64,000 nt of DNA from Pyrus communis (GCF_963583255.1 NC_084806.1:18828317-18892316), one strand, 5' to 3'. Positions 12,350-24,089 are shown, counted from the first letter of the stretch. Translations and numbers: made by a program. Notes: generated from the letters alone by a model not told the origin.

Positions 12350-15300
12350 GATCCCAAACCAAAATTCTTGAAATTTTTGGGATGACAGACCGAACCGATC
12401 CCGAAATTTTGGTATAGGAATCAGTATTGTCTCCTCAAACTTTTGGTAATCTCATACCGAACTGAAAATAAATACTATATATATAATAATATTTATATAT
12501 ACATCTATATATATTATACATTTGAATTGTTGCTAACTACTAGTAGCAATATAATTTATGTGGTTTACTGGTACTAACCATAACCCTTTATTGCCACATC
12601 TATTGGTATGAACCTCCCACACACACACACTCACCCTGCACTGCGACTTCTCAACCAAATATGTATATTTCTTCAACATGAAATCAAAAAATTGTATTGT
12701 TAGTCTTCGAACATATTAGGTTTGTAACTTATTTTTTTGCTTTTGGGTTTGTTACTTATTTTATTTTGGTTGCATGCTAATTTGACTTGGTATGAGTGAT
12801 TGGTATTTTAATTTGTATGAAATTTGGGAATACTGAGCCATCTCGAAATACCGAAATATTTCAAGAATCCCGAAAATTGGGAATACCGAAATTTAGGTTT
12901 AGGATTGGTTTTCGAATTTTCGTCCTGAAAATTTTTGGTTTGGGATTCGGGATCCCATTTTCATTTTGGGATCCCATACTGAACCACCTATAGGAAGGCT
13001 TCATTGAGGCTTGTCAATGGAGAGTCTGTGATTAAGCCAAAAGGTGAATGGAATCAAAGAGAAATTGCTTCGGCTATGACAAATAGGAAAGCAAAGAATG
13101 CAATTGTTTCTTTCATTTTGTCTAATCAGTTGGCTCATGTACAATATTGCACTATTGCCACGCAAGCTTGGGACAAACTCTAAATTCTTCATATGGGTGA
13201 TAAACAAGTGAGAGATCTGAAGCTCCAAATGGCCCTTTCAAAATTTGAGGATTTGAGAATGCTCAAGTCTGAGACTTTCTTGGTCTTCTATGAGAAAGTT
13301 GAAATGTTAACAAATGAAGCCTTGGGGTTAGGGAAGCCTATTGATGAAACAACCATTGTTCAAAAGATTTTGAGATCCTTGCACAAGAGATTTCAAGCAA
13401 AGAATGTTGTTATTCAAGAGGTTTAGGACTTAAATGAGATCAAGCTTGGAAATTGATTGGGAAGCTCATTACCTATGAGATGGAGCTTGATATGGATGAA
13501 AGTGACTCCAAGAAGAAAAAAGAAGTGGCCCTTCAAAGTGTTGAGAACTGTGTGGTTGTTGGTGATGTGTGTAGACATGCTGCAAAAGATGATCTTGCCC
13601 TATTCGTCAAACAATTCAGAAGAATTCTCAAAAACAAAGGAAAAGATTCTAAATGGTTTAGTGAGTCATCAAACAATCAGGAAAACAATCTATTAGAGTG
13701 AAGCACAAATGTTTCACTAGAAAGAAGACAAATGTTTGTTAAAGGTACCTGTTCACTGCTTTGCATTGTGCTAACACCAAACTCCTTGGTCAAAAGCACA
13801 AAAAGGTAATGATGGTTACTTAGAGTGACAATAATGATCATAGCTCTATTCATTTTGATGAGTCGTCAAATAATGAAGAAAAGGTTGTTGCTTTTATTGC
13901 TCGAATTAAAGAAGTGTCGTTGAGTGATGATGATTTTGTTCTGAATGGCAATGAGGAGATGTCTTATGATGAATTGTGCATAAAGTATGATTCTCTCCTT
14001 GATGAGACTTGTACTACAAAAGTGGAGAAGATTAAGCTCACTAAGAAGGTTACTGAGTTATACAAAGAAAACAAGTCACTTCGTCTAATCAAAACTGAAC
14101 TGGATGAAAAAATTGGTTATCTTGAGGCTCATGTTGAGGAGTTGAATGAAAAGGCTTCTAATTGCAATGACAAAGTCGAAAACGATGATGTTATTACTAC
14201 TTTTGAAGCTCATGTTCAAAACTTGCTAGAATCTCAAGATAACTTGATGAACCAAATTCATGCATTGAAGGCAAATAATGTGATGTATCATGAGGCCAAC
14301 AGGAAACAACTACTTGAACTGAATGAGGCAAATGATAAGGTTATTCGTCTCATTATTGGGGCTGAAAAATTGACAAGATACTGAGTATTGGGAAACTACA
14401 CGGTGACAAAAGTAGTCTTGGTTATGTAGAAAGCAGCTTAAGTTTTATCCCCACCAAAACAAAATTTGTTAGAGAATCTATTCATGTATCTCAGAAGGTC
14501 AAACTAGGTCTAAGGACAAGATATGTTCCAGCGTGTCATCACTATGGTGAAGTTGGGCACATTCGTCCAAAATGTAGAAAATTGTACTCTGGAAAGACTA
14601 ATTTGCTGAAGGATCAGGTGGATCATGTGGCAATCGAAGTCAACATAATTGCTCAGCTTATTCATTCTTCTTCATCTGGAAATATTAAACAAAGTTCGAA
14701 GTGGGTGCATAAGGACTCAAATAGGTGCCTTGTTGTTCTAAATGCTTTATCAGCTACCATATCAAATGTGTGGCATCTTGATAGTGGGTGTTCTCATCAC
14801 ATGACTAGAGATAAGGAGGCTTTCTCATCTCTTACCCCTTTTGTTGGCAATGGAGTTGTGTTTGGTGGTGGAGACAAGTCTTAGATCATAAGAAAAGGTG
14901 ATGTCAAAATCCCCGGATTGCCTAAGCTTGAAAATGTTAGTTATGTTGATGAGTTAAAGTCAAATCTCATTAGCATTAGCCAGTTGTGTGATGATGTGGC
15001 TAATAAAGTGTGCTTCTCAAAAAGAGAGTGTCAGATTGTAGATGAACACGAAAAAAACTTGCTTGTTCTCCCGAGATTTGGTGACAATTGCTACATTCTT
15101 GATGTTTCTAAAGTTGTTGAATACTCCAAATGCAACAAAGCCATTGATGAAGTAAGAGACTTGGGCATGTGAACTTCAAAGACCTCAAGAAGTTGTCTAA
15201 ACATAAGGTTGTGAGAGGGCTGCCACCTATTTCTATTTCTGACTTATATGTTTGCAAACCATGTCAATTGGGAAAGCAATCTCGGTGGCACATAAGAAAG

Positions 15301-16393
15301 TGACTGGCATCGAAACAACTAAGCCTCTTTAATTGATTCATATGGATCTTGTTGGACCAATTCAGACCTTATCTTTTGGTGTCAAGAAGTACATCTTGTA
15401 ATTATGGATGACTACTCTAGATTCACTTGGGTATTCTTTTTAAGGGAAAAATCGGATACCTTTAAACAGTTCATCACTGTGTACAAAGTAATGTTGAATA
15501 AATCTCTGTCTAGCCATCTTGCTCTAGTCAGAATCATAATTGATCATGGAATCGAATTTGAGAATGCTCACTTTTGTGATTTCTGTTCAACCAATGGCAC
15601 CAAGCTTAAGTTTTCTGCTCCAATCACCCCTCAACAAAATGGAGTAGTGGAAAGGAAAAATTGTGTTTTGATTGAGATGACTAGAATGCTACTTAATAGC
15701 AAAAACTTGGCAAAGCACTTTTGGGGGAAGGCAATGAACACTACTTTCTACATCTTAAATCATATGTTCCTCAGACCTAGCACTAATGTGACTCCCTATT
15801 TATTCTGGAGGGGTAAGAAGCCAATAGTAAAGTATTTCAAAGTCTTTGGGAGTGTGCTACATTCTGCGTGATCGAGAACATCTTGCAAAGTTTGATAGTA
15901 AAAGTGATGAAGGAATCTTCTTGGGGTACTCCAACACAAGTCAGGCCTATAAAGTTTATAATCTGAGGACAAAGAGGGAGTCCATAAATGTCAAGATTGA
16001 TGACACTGATGTCCCTTCCCTTTGACAACTGAAAATGATGATGTGTTATTTCCCTCTTTTAAGGATAATGGTGATGCTTCTGGTGAGTCAAGTGTGGTGT
16101 CAGAAAGTGACAATGAGAGTAAATCAAGCACTGATCAAGACTCTCGTGTCCTATTCAAGGACAAACCAAAGTGGGCCAAAGGTCATTGTGATGAAGAAAT
16201 TGTGGGTCCAATTGACAAAGGCATTAGAACTCGAAGAGAAATAGCTAATGAAGTTGCAAATATTTGCTATGTCTCCCAGATTGTGCCTAAGAATATCAAA
16301 GATGCTCTAACTGATGATGAATGGATTTTAGCTATGCAGGAAGAGCTGAATCAGTTTGAGAGGAATGAAATCTGGTCCCTTGAGAAGAATTAG
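12136..16393 (+). pseudogene. Ty1/copia gag-pol relic, cut off at the start of reverse transcriptase
   Basis: Gag starts at the ATG at 12136 (MDHDRVGSL, then FFDGTNYAAWNEKFQ), a UBN2-type domain interrupted by a hAT-like insertion at 12283-12992. Gag continues to about 13430, followed by a coiled-coil extension at 13914-14384 rich in Glu, Lys and Leu. A zinc knuckle at 14550 reads CHHYGEVGHIRPKC, in which the second cysteine is tyrosine. Protease has WHLDSGCSHHMT at 14770. Integrase has an HHCC-like region at 15170-15290, a core with MDLVGPIQ, the IIDHG block, and GVVERKN carrying the catalytic glutamate near 15650, then a C-terminal FLGYSNTSQAYKVYNLR. The RT start MQEELNQFERNEIW at 16335 is followed by a stop at 16391, and the rest of pol and the 3' LTR are missing. 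Several stops and frameshifts are present. Confidence 0.85.
12283..12992. mobile_element. hAT-like non-autonomous element inside copia gag
   Basis: A 710-bp insertion flanked by the perfect 8-bp duplication GGAAGGCT (12275-12282 and 12993-13000), the TSD length of hAT elements. The ends read TAGGGCTAG and, on the complement of the right side, TATAGGTGG. Subterminal DNA is full of CCGAAAT / ATTTCGG / GGGATCCC words in both orientations (12345-12415 and 12830-12975). An A-run of about 29 lies at 12317-12345. No ORF is credible. Removing the insert and one duplication leaves the gag frame continuous, so it is a secondary insertion. Confidence 0.8.
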
Positions 16394-16810
16394 TTTGAGA
16401 GGAATGAAGTCTAGATTTTAGCTATGCATACACAATTTATGTAGAATCTAAAATTCAAAAAACTTAAAGTTGAGTCATGCATTATAGTGAATGCTCATGC
16501 TATCAGAGCTACAAAAATATCGAGATAAAAATCGTTATTTTGGAAGAACCTGATTACATGATGATATTGATGAATTGGTTTGATGCATAAAATTATTTTT
16601 TTCAATTCCGGCCTTCCATCTCCAAAGCTTGTATCAAGTTCAACATAAAAAAATAAAATAAAAAAAAATAAAAATTGAATCAATAAAAGTATATGAATTC
16701 AAGAAAACCAAAATTTAATCAATTAAGAATAATTGAAACATAATATTCTCCTAATTGAAGAATAACCACGTCAGATTCCTTAGCGCAGCGGAGGAGCGTG
16801 TGTGATAACG
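16394..16810. other. Junction and unassigned AT-rich DNA
   Basis: The copia homology ends with a short partial repeat: AGTTTGAGAGGAATGAA occurs at 16353-16369 and 16393-16409, and ATTTTAGCTATGCA at 16325 and 16414. This looks like a deletion or template-switch scar. The rest may be leader of the small copia LTR at 16811-16990 read on the minus strand. Confidence 0.4.
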
Positions 16811-16990
16811 TGTTGTGGACTATATTTAATTGGGTGCGGCATAAAGAGAAAGAGAGTGGAGAATAGGCTTGAGGAATTGTGTGTTAACTCTCCAGTCATT
16901 TTGACTTTATTTATGATAATAAGGAGGAGAGAAACTTGATCTCCAAGTAATAAAAAGTCTAATACAAAATCTATTAGAACATATGTCACA
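16811..16990 (-). mobile_element. Short copia-type LTR (about 180 bp)
   Basis: On the minus strand the segment starts TGTGACATATGTTC and ends CCACAACA. It is followed by CGTTATCACACACG, close to the CGTTATCAGCACG after the 5' LTR of the copia element at 57406. The interior has a CT-rich 3' half and TTATTATCATAAATAAAG, typical of small copia LTRs. No partner LTR was found. Confidence 0.5.
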
Positions 16991-17345
16991 ACAAAATGTA
17001 CTAACTCAAATTATATGTAAAATTGTCCTTGTCTAGTGTTATTCAAATTTGAAAATGCACAAAAAATCTTCCATGATGAACTACTGCAGTAACTTTGAGG
17101 CAAAGGCTTTAGAGGTCACGTTATTCAATTAGGACTCAAAGGGGGTATTTGTTTGGACTCATTAAGTTTTACTGGACTAGATTACACTAATTATTAGTGT
17201 AGTTACATGTTTGGTAGGCAAATGGACTAAGTTTAATGGGATTAGCCCTCATTCGCTCTGACTACCTCCTTCCCTAGGAGTTCTTAGCGAGGACCCCCAA
17301 ATACCATGAGACTGCCTAAGCCCGTCATCGAGAGAGAGTCGTCAC

Positions 17346-17540
17346 TTGTCCTCGTCTGCCCGCTCCTCTTCCTGCTCCGTCATCCTCGTATTGCTCGCCC
17401 TCATCTCCTGCTCGTCATTATTTACTCCTGGTCTGGTAAATTTCGAATCTAACGATTTATTTCTTCGATTTTGTTTCAGATCGTTAAATTATTACTGGGT
17501 TTTCATCGATTCGTTGTTTTGGGTTTGAAAACTGTGAAAA
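17346..17540 (+). other. Exon/intron-like captured stretch, gene not recognised
   Basis: A C/T-rich stretch resembling a 5' leader, then CTG|GTAAATTTCG and a pyrimidine-rich TTTTGTTTCAG|ATCG, which look like a donor and an acceptor. It lies within element copy 2. No protein family was recognised. Confidence 0.25.
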
Positions 17541-17689
17541 TTTGGAATTTTTACATCAAAGATTGTCAATTTTGTAGATAATATTAATTTTCTTGAATTT
17601 TGTGGTTTTGGGTGTTTTTGATTTGGGTTGAATTTCATAAATCAGTAGTGGCTAAGTGGTCCGAGGCGGGTGGGTGATTAGCATCGTTC

Positions 17690-18190
17690 AAATTGTTTGT
17701 CTGTGTACTTTGCAATGACTCTGCAATGGCAGTAACCTGGTGCACTGGGCTGCACATTTGTTCATATTAGTATCAGTAATAATTAGGTGTTCTATGAGAA
17801 AAGTAAAATGATAATTATGGTGCACATTTTGATTAGAAAATTAGTATTAAGGACAAAGAATTGTGTGCCTCAGCGTGTGGTGCTCTTGTCTATTCCTATC
17901 ACGTCCACAATTTGATGTATATGCAAGGCTTTGTTTGCAAATGCAAGGCGTTTGATTAGAAAACTAGTATTAAGGACAAAGAATTGAGATGCAAATGCAG
18001 AGCCTTGGAGTTTGGGTGTTGTTTTTGATAAATTATTAATAAATAAAATTCGAAAACGTGGAGCCAAATTCATTAATTGTTTGTCTATGTATCTACTTTG
18101 CAATGACTCTGCAATGGATGCCATGGCAGTAGCCTGGTGCACTGGGTTTAGTTGTTTGTTTTGGTCTGTTGTACTTTCCCGTTCATATCC
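17690..18190 (+). repeat. Internal duplications in element copy 2
   Basis: TTTGCAATGACTCTGCAATGG with following GGTGCACTGGG occurs at about 17709 and again at about 18098. A second pair, TTAGTATTAAGGACAAAGAATT, occurs at about 17842 and 17967. The second copy carries small insertions, including GATGCCAT. Confidence 0.7.
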
Positions 18191-18302
18191 CTCCGATTCT
18201 ATTTCAATTGCTTTTTACAATTTTTCATTTAATCTCACTTATGTAAATAAATGCAAAAAAATGTTGTTGTTTGATTCCTTATGCTGAAATACTTCAGTTT
18301 TA

Positions 18303-18535
18303 TTTGCAATTCTTGGTTTTTTTGCATGGTATTTGTCCGGGAAGATCTAAGTGTTTGATCACAGAGACTATTCCGACAAAGCTCTGCATTGTATTTCTTC
18401 CATTACTATGTGCTGCTCTTGTGGGAATCTCTCGTGTGATGATTACTGAATCATTGGCAGGACGTCTTCGCCAGAGGTCATGTAGGAATGGGCACCTCAA
18501 GTGTATTTCCACATGCTGGGTGCATAGAGGAATGT
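18303..18535 (+). pseudogene. Captured fragment of a lipid phosphate phosphatase (PAP2 family) gene
   Basis: LPP enzymes are membrane proteins that dephosphorylate phosphatidic acid. From 18303 the frame reads FAILGFFAWYLSGKI, a stop, then VFDHRD. After a frame shift it reads KLCIVFLPLLCAALVGISRV, which matches the membrane segment before catalytic motif 3 of plant LPPs. Next is a degraded DDY..HWQDVFA, containing the motif 3 His and Asp. After a deletion the reading continues WAPQVYFHML, a decayed version of the C-terminal tail. The remaining parts of the gene are absent. It is a non-functional capture inside a transposable element; whether introns were lost before capture cannot be told from this sequence. 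Confidence 0.7.
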
Positions 18536-19760
18536 TGGCATGTCCTTACCTTCAGCCATAAGGTTAAGCTCTCTTCGTATGCGATATGCGAAGAACAGAT
18601 ATTGAGAGTTCAGACTAGAGTGCACCAGTCCGCTAGTTACTAGAAGAAGGGAGAAGATCCTGATTTAAGTTTGTATGCCAAATAGAAATCATATAGAACA
18701 TATATATACATTTTGTATACGCAACGTATTACTTCATTCGATGACTCCATATCATATGTGTAGCTCCTAACATCATTCTTTATTAAATGAAAATTTTATA
18801 ATTTTATATAAAAAAAAATGTATGATTTTTGTTCTAAATTGCTTTGTTGGTCTTTTGGGTGATGAATGTGATGGCTTTTCGTTATCCTGATTTTTAGTCC
18901 AAGATTGCACCAAACGTTTTATTAAGTTAGTTCAGTTTAATCTAATCTAAGTTAGTTTAGCTTAGTCCTGAAGGTAGTCAAGTCCGAGATAGTCCGATGC
19001 AATAAATGCACCCTTAAGGTCTTGTACTGTAAAGTTTACAACGGTCACTGTTATAGTCAAAAGTTTTCCTTCACCTTTTACATCTTTTTTTGGATCTCTT
19101 TATTCAGTAAATAACAAATAAATAAATAGTATTTCTTTTCTATTTCATTTAAATCGTTGGATATAGGATCGAATAAAGATAAAGCTTTATCCGGATCTCA
19201 CATTTTTATGTTTTTGAGAATTGAGACTCTCGGCCGACTCTCGGGCTCTCCTTGCTATGTTAATTCCCTCTCTCTGTCTCAAACATCTGAATTCCCACCA
19301 AGAGGACAAACTTATACCAATCTATAAAGAAAACGCAATATTTGTTTATGGTATGGAATATAATTCTCTTTCTTCCTAATTTCATTTATATTTTCTCTTC
19401 TTCTATTTAAATGGTTATGGCTAAATTACGTCAATATTTTGTTTTGAATTTTTTATATTTAAAAAAAAAAAAAAAAAAAAAAAAAACAATAAGAGGAGAA
19501 AGGAAAGAGAATGATAATGATAATAGGAGAGAAGAGAATCTTACTCTTTATGATATGTTGCATAACATTATATTTTATTAGATAACTTATATATATAGAC
19601 AAGATGAAATAAAACCTTGGCATGAATGAATGATAGAGAGAATAGGAATGTGCCCAATTCCCCTAACATTCCTTAATGCCTTCGATAATATGCCACACAA
19701 CAAAACAAGTTCCTTTCAAGTTTGAAGAGCGCATGCCTTTCTCAACCTGACACACACACG

Positions 19761-19764
<4 letters not shown>

Positions 19765-19810
<46 letters not shown>
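19765..19810. repeat. (CT)n microsatellite
   Basis: About 20 perfect CT units preceded by TTCTCTTT. Confidence 0.9.
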
Positions 19811-19812
<2 letters not shown>

Positions 19813-20059
19813 TGTATGCATGTATATTTGGCTAACCTTTTCAAGCTCCCAACATGGATTCTCTTTGCCAGTGCAAAATCCATCACCTCTCTCAATAGAT
19901 TAGTACTAGATTCTATCATCACACTTTTTCTCCCTTCATCATTTTTAAATACCAAATATTGAGAGAGACAGAGAGAGAGAGTTATATTTTATTGTCTACT
20001 TTTATTTTGGATGGGAATTAAAGGGCTGCTAGTGTTCAACGACGACCCTTTTGAGTAAA

Positions 20060-20062
<3 letters not shown>

Positions 20063-20090
<28 letters not shown>

Positions 20091-20091
20091 G
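20063..20091. repeat. (GA)n microsatellite
   Basis: About 14 perfect GA units. A shorter GA run lies at 19962-19980. Confidence 0.9.
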
Positions 20092-21313
20092 TCCCCCTCT
20101 TGAAGTCATGATTGCAAGTGATGTGGGTGAGGATGGATGGGGCTGCCTTTTGCTTTGTTCGATCACACTTTTTTTCATTGGTAGGTGTTGAAGGCAATGT
20201 CTGTTTGCTTGGGCTTGTAAATTTTCTCGATTTTATCTTTGAGCCTCCACTCGTCTTGGATTTGACTACCCATTGTGTGAAATGGAGGAACATTCAGGCA
20301 CAAGCTCTCCTTGTCGCTACCTAGTTAATAATTCATTAATTTCTAGCACCAAGTCTCATGCATCATTTGCACTAGCACTAATGAGAACGTGACATGTAAA
20401 TTCTCTCCCCGGCCCTTGTGTTGATTATTATTCGTTTATGATCCAATGTTTCATTTGTTTATATTTAGACGTAAAATTTGTATTTTTCTTCTTTCTAATA
20501 CGATTAACAATGTATAACAAATTTTTAATTTAATGATATTTTTCGTTTCATTGTTAGAAAAAATTTCAAAGAGAAACCAGATATATTGTCCGCCTTTCCC
20601 GAACTACATGATCTCTATGAGAGGGTTATGGGAATTAATTTGGGCACAGTTAACATGGTATGGGAACTAAGGTTGAGATGTGTGATCAGCTAGCACAAAG
20701 TACGTAACTCCTTTCAGCAACAAAAAAGGGGAGAAAAACAAACAAAGTGAGTCATTTGGCTGCAGTTACAGTTTTGAAATATTCATGCAGTAAGTCATGT
20801 ACTGATTACAAACCAAATGTTTTGATTCCTGTACAACTTTAGTCTTTATACACCTAAAAACATACATAAAGCTCCATCTATATCATTAATCATTAATATA
20901 TATATTCTCCTGTTTCCTATAGCTAGCTAATTGCATTTATAATTAAGTTTTATCGCGATCCCTTGCTTTCTGCAGAAGTTTGGAAGCCCTTAGATCCTCA
21001 TCATATCCCTTATGATTATGAAATTAAAAATATAACGTAAAATGTTAGTTGATTGAATACATACATGCTTTGAAGTTTTAACAGTATGAAAGAATATACC
21101 AGAAAACTAAGAACACTAAGAAGAATTTAGAGAAACTGAGAGAAAAGCAATGAAAGTTTTCATATTGATGGAAATTGTAGTAGTTTACAATAAGCTGCTC
21201 ACGGCCTTTTTATAAACTACATCCTCTAACCAACTCTCTTACATAGTAAGTTTTCTTCTAACCACCTCAACTAATTCTTAACTGTTTCCTTGATGATGTG
21301 GCATCTGATGTAG

Positions 21314-21564
21314 CATAAGTCAACATGAAGCAATGCCGTGACTTATGTAAAGCGTATTTCACTTGTATATTCTTCAAAATTGGGCATGCACAAGGGTTCA
21401 AAATAGACGAGAATTATTGATTGTGATGCGTGAAATATTCAGATATTTGGTTTGGAGGTTGTCTTCTTTGTTATTGTCTATTTTGAACCCTTGTGCATGC
21501 CCAATTTTGAAGAAAATACAAGTGAAATACGTTTTACATAAGTCAACATGAAGCAATGCCGTGA
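21314..21564. repeat. Long hairpin flanked by a 28-bp direct repeat
   Basis: 21341-21408 and 21476-21543 are 68-bp inverted arms with about two mismatches; the shared core contains AAAATTGGGCATGCACAAGG. The loop is 67 bp. The 28-bp sequence beginning CATAAGTCAACATGAAGCAA occurs perfectly at 21314-21341 and 21537-21564, overlapping the outer ends of the arms. The right copy abuts the truncated end of the gypsy element at 21565. This could be a foldback MITE or a repair product; no family was recognised. Confidence 0.75.
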
Positions 21565-22002
21565 GCTAAATATCCCTGGTAACCTTTTGATAACAACCTT
21601 TTTGCTCTCACAGCAGAAATGACGCCATGCCTCACAACACTCTGCTCACCCACAAAAGTAACCACAAGTAATCCAGGACGATGGAAAGTAACTATTTTCC
21701 TGTAGCAAACTATATTGGCATGATTATAATGCAACCAATCTGTGCCCAAAATCAACAATATCTAACGAGATAAGGTTAGATGGCATAACTATATCCCCCA
21801 CCATCACTGGACATCCTGGATATACACAATCAACATAACATCTCTCCCCTCTAGGCATAGCAAACTCTAAATCATACCCTAGAGGTGTAGGATGAGGTTG
21901 CATCACTTGAGCAAATGTATGAGAAATGACAGAATGCATAGCACCACAATCAATTAAAACTCTAGCAAAGTGACCAAGAATGTTTAACGTACCTATGATC
22001 AA
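21565..22002 (-). pseudogene. Gypsy aspartic protease relic (copy B)
   Basis: Reads VLIDCGAMHSVISHTFAQ, where the retropepsin D-S/T-G motif has cysteine in second position, then FAMPRGERCYVDCVYPGCP and, after a frame change, ILGTDWLHYNHANI. It is colinear with 44535-44903 of the full element, and the frame break lies near 21750. Part of a dead polyprotein. Confidence 0.75.
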
Positions 22003-22408
22003 GTCTGGATGATTCTAAGCATCCTACAGAGAAATATTGTTAATACGTCCCTGGGCTTGTTGTCATTCCCCACGACTTCTACTAGCTTCATTATTTCGCC
22101 CTTGATTGACCAAGTTACCTCGAAGATCCTGCACTACGGGAAGCAATCTCCACTTGTCGGGGTTGTCCTCCTTGGTACCACTGAGATCGACCAGCTGGAA
22201 TGGGAAGATATGGCGTATAACCTCCAAAATACTTAGGATACCCACTCTGATAATAAGGATCCTGGGAATACTGATACTGCCCTGAAGCATAAGGAACGGC
22301 ATCACCCTAATAATGGTAAGCACCACCACGACCCATATGACCATAACTACGAGACCCCGGAACTTGGTGGATAGGCGTTGGTGGTGGCAAGGAAGACTAA
22401 TGGGGCCT

Positions 22409-23390
22409 CTACTGATTCTGAGGACAATTTATAGCTCTATGCCCTATTTGACCACAAGTAAAACATCCACTCCTACACTCCCCAAAATGTCTATTGTTAC
22501 ATCTGCGGCACAACGGAGCCCTTCCTTTACTAAGCATCCCCCTGTATCTGGAATCTAGGAGCCCCAGAAAATCTACCACCTCTTCTCTGACCAATGGCAC
22601 TAAAACCCCCACTAGAAGAACTGGAACTAGCTCCACTACGCTTAAAGCTCTGAGTCTTGCGAGGTCCTTGAGATGATTGTCCTTTACCTTTATCATCTCC
22701 CTTCTGATTGCCGTCATTTTCTTCTTCCTCTTCACTCTCACTAGGCATATTCTCTGAATCCTCAATCCTCAACAAAATCTCATAGAACTCCTGGTAAGAA
22801 GCACAAGGAGTAGTGGTCGTCATAGAACGCCACTTCTTCTTAGTACCCAATCTGAAACAACGAAGCATCTCAATTGGATTTGTAACAACATCCGAATGAT
22901 AACAAGACAAGTCAGTGAATCTCCTATAATACTCATTTGCCGTCATCTTCCCCTGTCTCAATTGAGTAAATTCTTGCTTCTTGCGATCAATATACTCAGG
23001 GGGAATAAACCTTTTCTGAAACAACTGTTTAAACACTTCCTAGTCAACAATTTCCTCTGGGGTCAAATTATAGGCCTTATATTCCTACCAAGATGCTGGT
23101 TCTTTACCTAAGAACCATGTAGTCGTCTGTACCCACCTTTCAGAAGGAAGATTCCCTTAACTTTGCATCACTCGAAATGTCTTTTCAAGATGATCAAGCC
23201 ACCGCACTGCTCCTTCATGTCCTTCATGACCCTCAAACTTATCTAACTTTAAGTTATACATAGTCTCCAGGGGAGTCCTCTAAGGAGGGTGAAGCGAAGA
23301 CTGAATCGCATAAGCTATAACTTCCCCTAACTAAGTTATATCGAGGAAACTAAGCTTAGCAAAACAATGTGGCTCTCTACAAGGTGGCAT
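22409..23390 (-). pseudogene. Gypsy gag relic (copy B)
   Basis: The start ATG is at 23390 (MPPCREPHCF), with early in-frame stops. The main readable part is 23036-22530, with FKQLFQKRFIPPEYIDRKKQ, the retrotransposon-gag motif EYYRRFTDLSCY and an acidic Ser/Glu-rich linker. A shift leads to the zinc knuckle CFTCGQIGHRAINC at about 22450. All four CCHC ligands are present, unlike most other motifs here. Confidence 0.8.
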
Positions 23391-23454
23391 AGTTCTGAAA
23401 GAAGACACCAAATAATTAGAATATTCACAAAATATGCAGGACTGCTAAACCTAG

Positions 23455-23466
23455 GCTCTGATACCA
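23455..23466 (-). other. Primer-binding site of gypsy copy B
   Basis: Minus-strand TGGTATCAGAGC (initiator tRNA-Met type), three bases from the inner end of the LTR at 23470. Confidence 0.85.
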
Positions 23467-23955
23467 AACTGACACACCCTGACCGAAATCAAGGCATGCT
23501 GGCTGTCACGTGAAGGTGACGTAGCCATGTGCACAGTGTGGAAGCAATATTAATATAAGAAATGCAAATAAATAAATAAAAACCAACTAACTAGAGCACT
23601 AGATAAGATAAAGTGCAAGACGAAATAAGTGTGAATTCACAACCAGAGCATAAGTAGCCTAAGTGCAGTCCAGCAGGACAATATTAATTATACAACACCA
23701 AACGTAATCCTACAATGGTGATAATCTGTCAGAGCTGCCATGGATTCCTTGCAAGTCATCAAAAAGCACTCCAAACTAGAACCTGGAGGGGCGCAAAGCA
23801 AAAATTGTGAGTGGGCAAAAACAAAGTTTTTCAAAACTATTTCAGTTATCAAAGATAGTAACCCCTCGTTGTAAAACCTGTATAATTTCCCAGAGAATAG
23901 AGTACATATCTGTACCACAACTATGCTCAGAATAGCAAAATTCACAAATATGCCA

Positions 23956-24087
23956 TGTCGAATATCTCAGCATAAAAATATGTAAGCCAATCGATATAAA
24001 TAAATGCAAATGATATGTCAATGTCGAATATCTCAGCATAAAAATATGTAAGCCAAGCGATATAAATAAATGCAAATGATATGTCAA
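23956..24087. repeat. 66-bp tandem duplication within the LTR
   Basis: Two near-identical 66-bp units, each starting TGTCGAATATCTCAGCATAA, present only in this LTR. The other two LTRs have a single related unit. Confidence 0.85.
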
Positions 24088-24089
24088 CC

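Larger units (their letters stand above)
17137..19020 (-). mobile_element. Non-autonomous DNA element, copy 2, carrying captured gene DNA
   Basis: Both ends match the element at 4925-5747 in inverse orientation: 17137-17300 matches the reverse of its right end, and 18890-19015 the reverse of its left end. Terminal words are GGTATTTGTTTGGACT on the left and, on the complement of the right, GGTGCATTTATTGCATCGGACT. Copy 2 is about 1 kb longer and contains host-like DNA. This includes a lipid phosphate phosphatase fragment at 18303-18535, an exon/intron-like stretch at 17330-17480 (CTGGTAAATTTCG ... TTTGTTTCAG) and internal duplications. It behaves like a Pack-type element. No transposase is present. 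Confidence 0.55.
19021..21313. other. Intergenic DNA with microsatellites
   Basis: No gene is supported. It includes an A-run (19459-19487), CT and GA microsatellites, and a CT-rich stretch near 19250. The stretch 21110-21300 has a leader-like or LTR-like composition but no identifiable ends. Confidence 0.5.

Noticed and set aside
16495..16520. Possible second primer-binding site (GCTATCAGAGCTAC)
   Set aside because: Lacks the leading TGG and has no adjoining LTR end.
19716..19955. 79-residue minus-strand ORF
   Set aside because: About half of it is the CT microsatellite and there is no homology signal.
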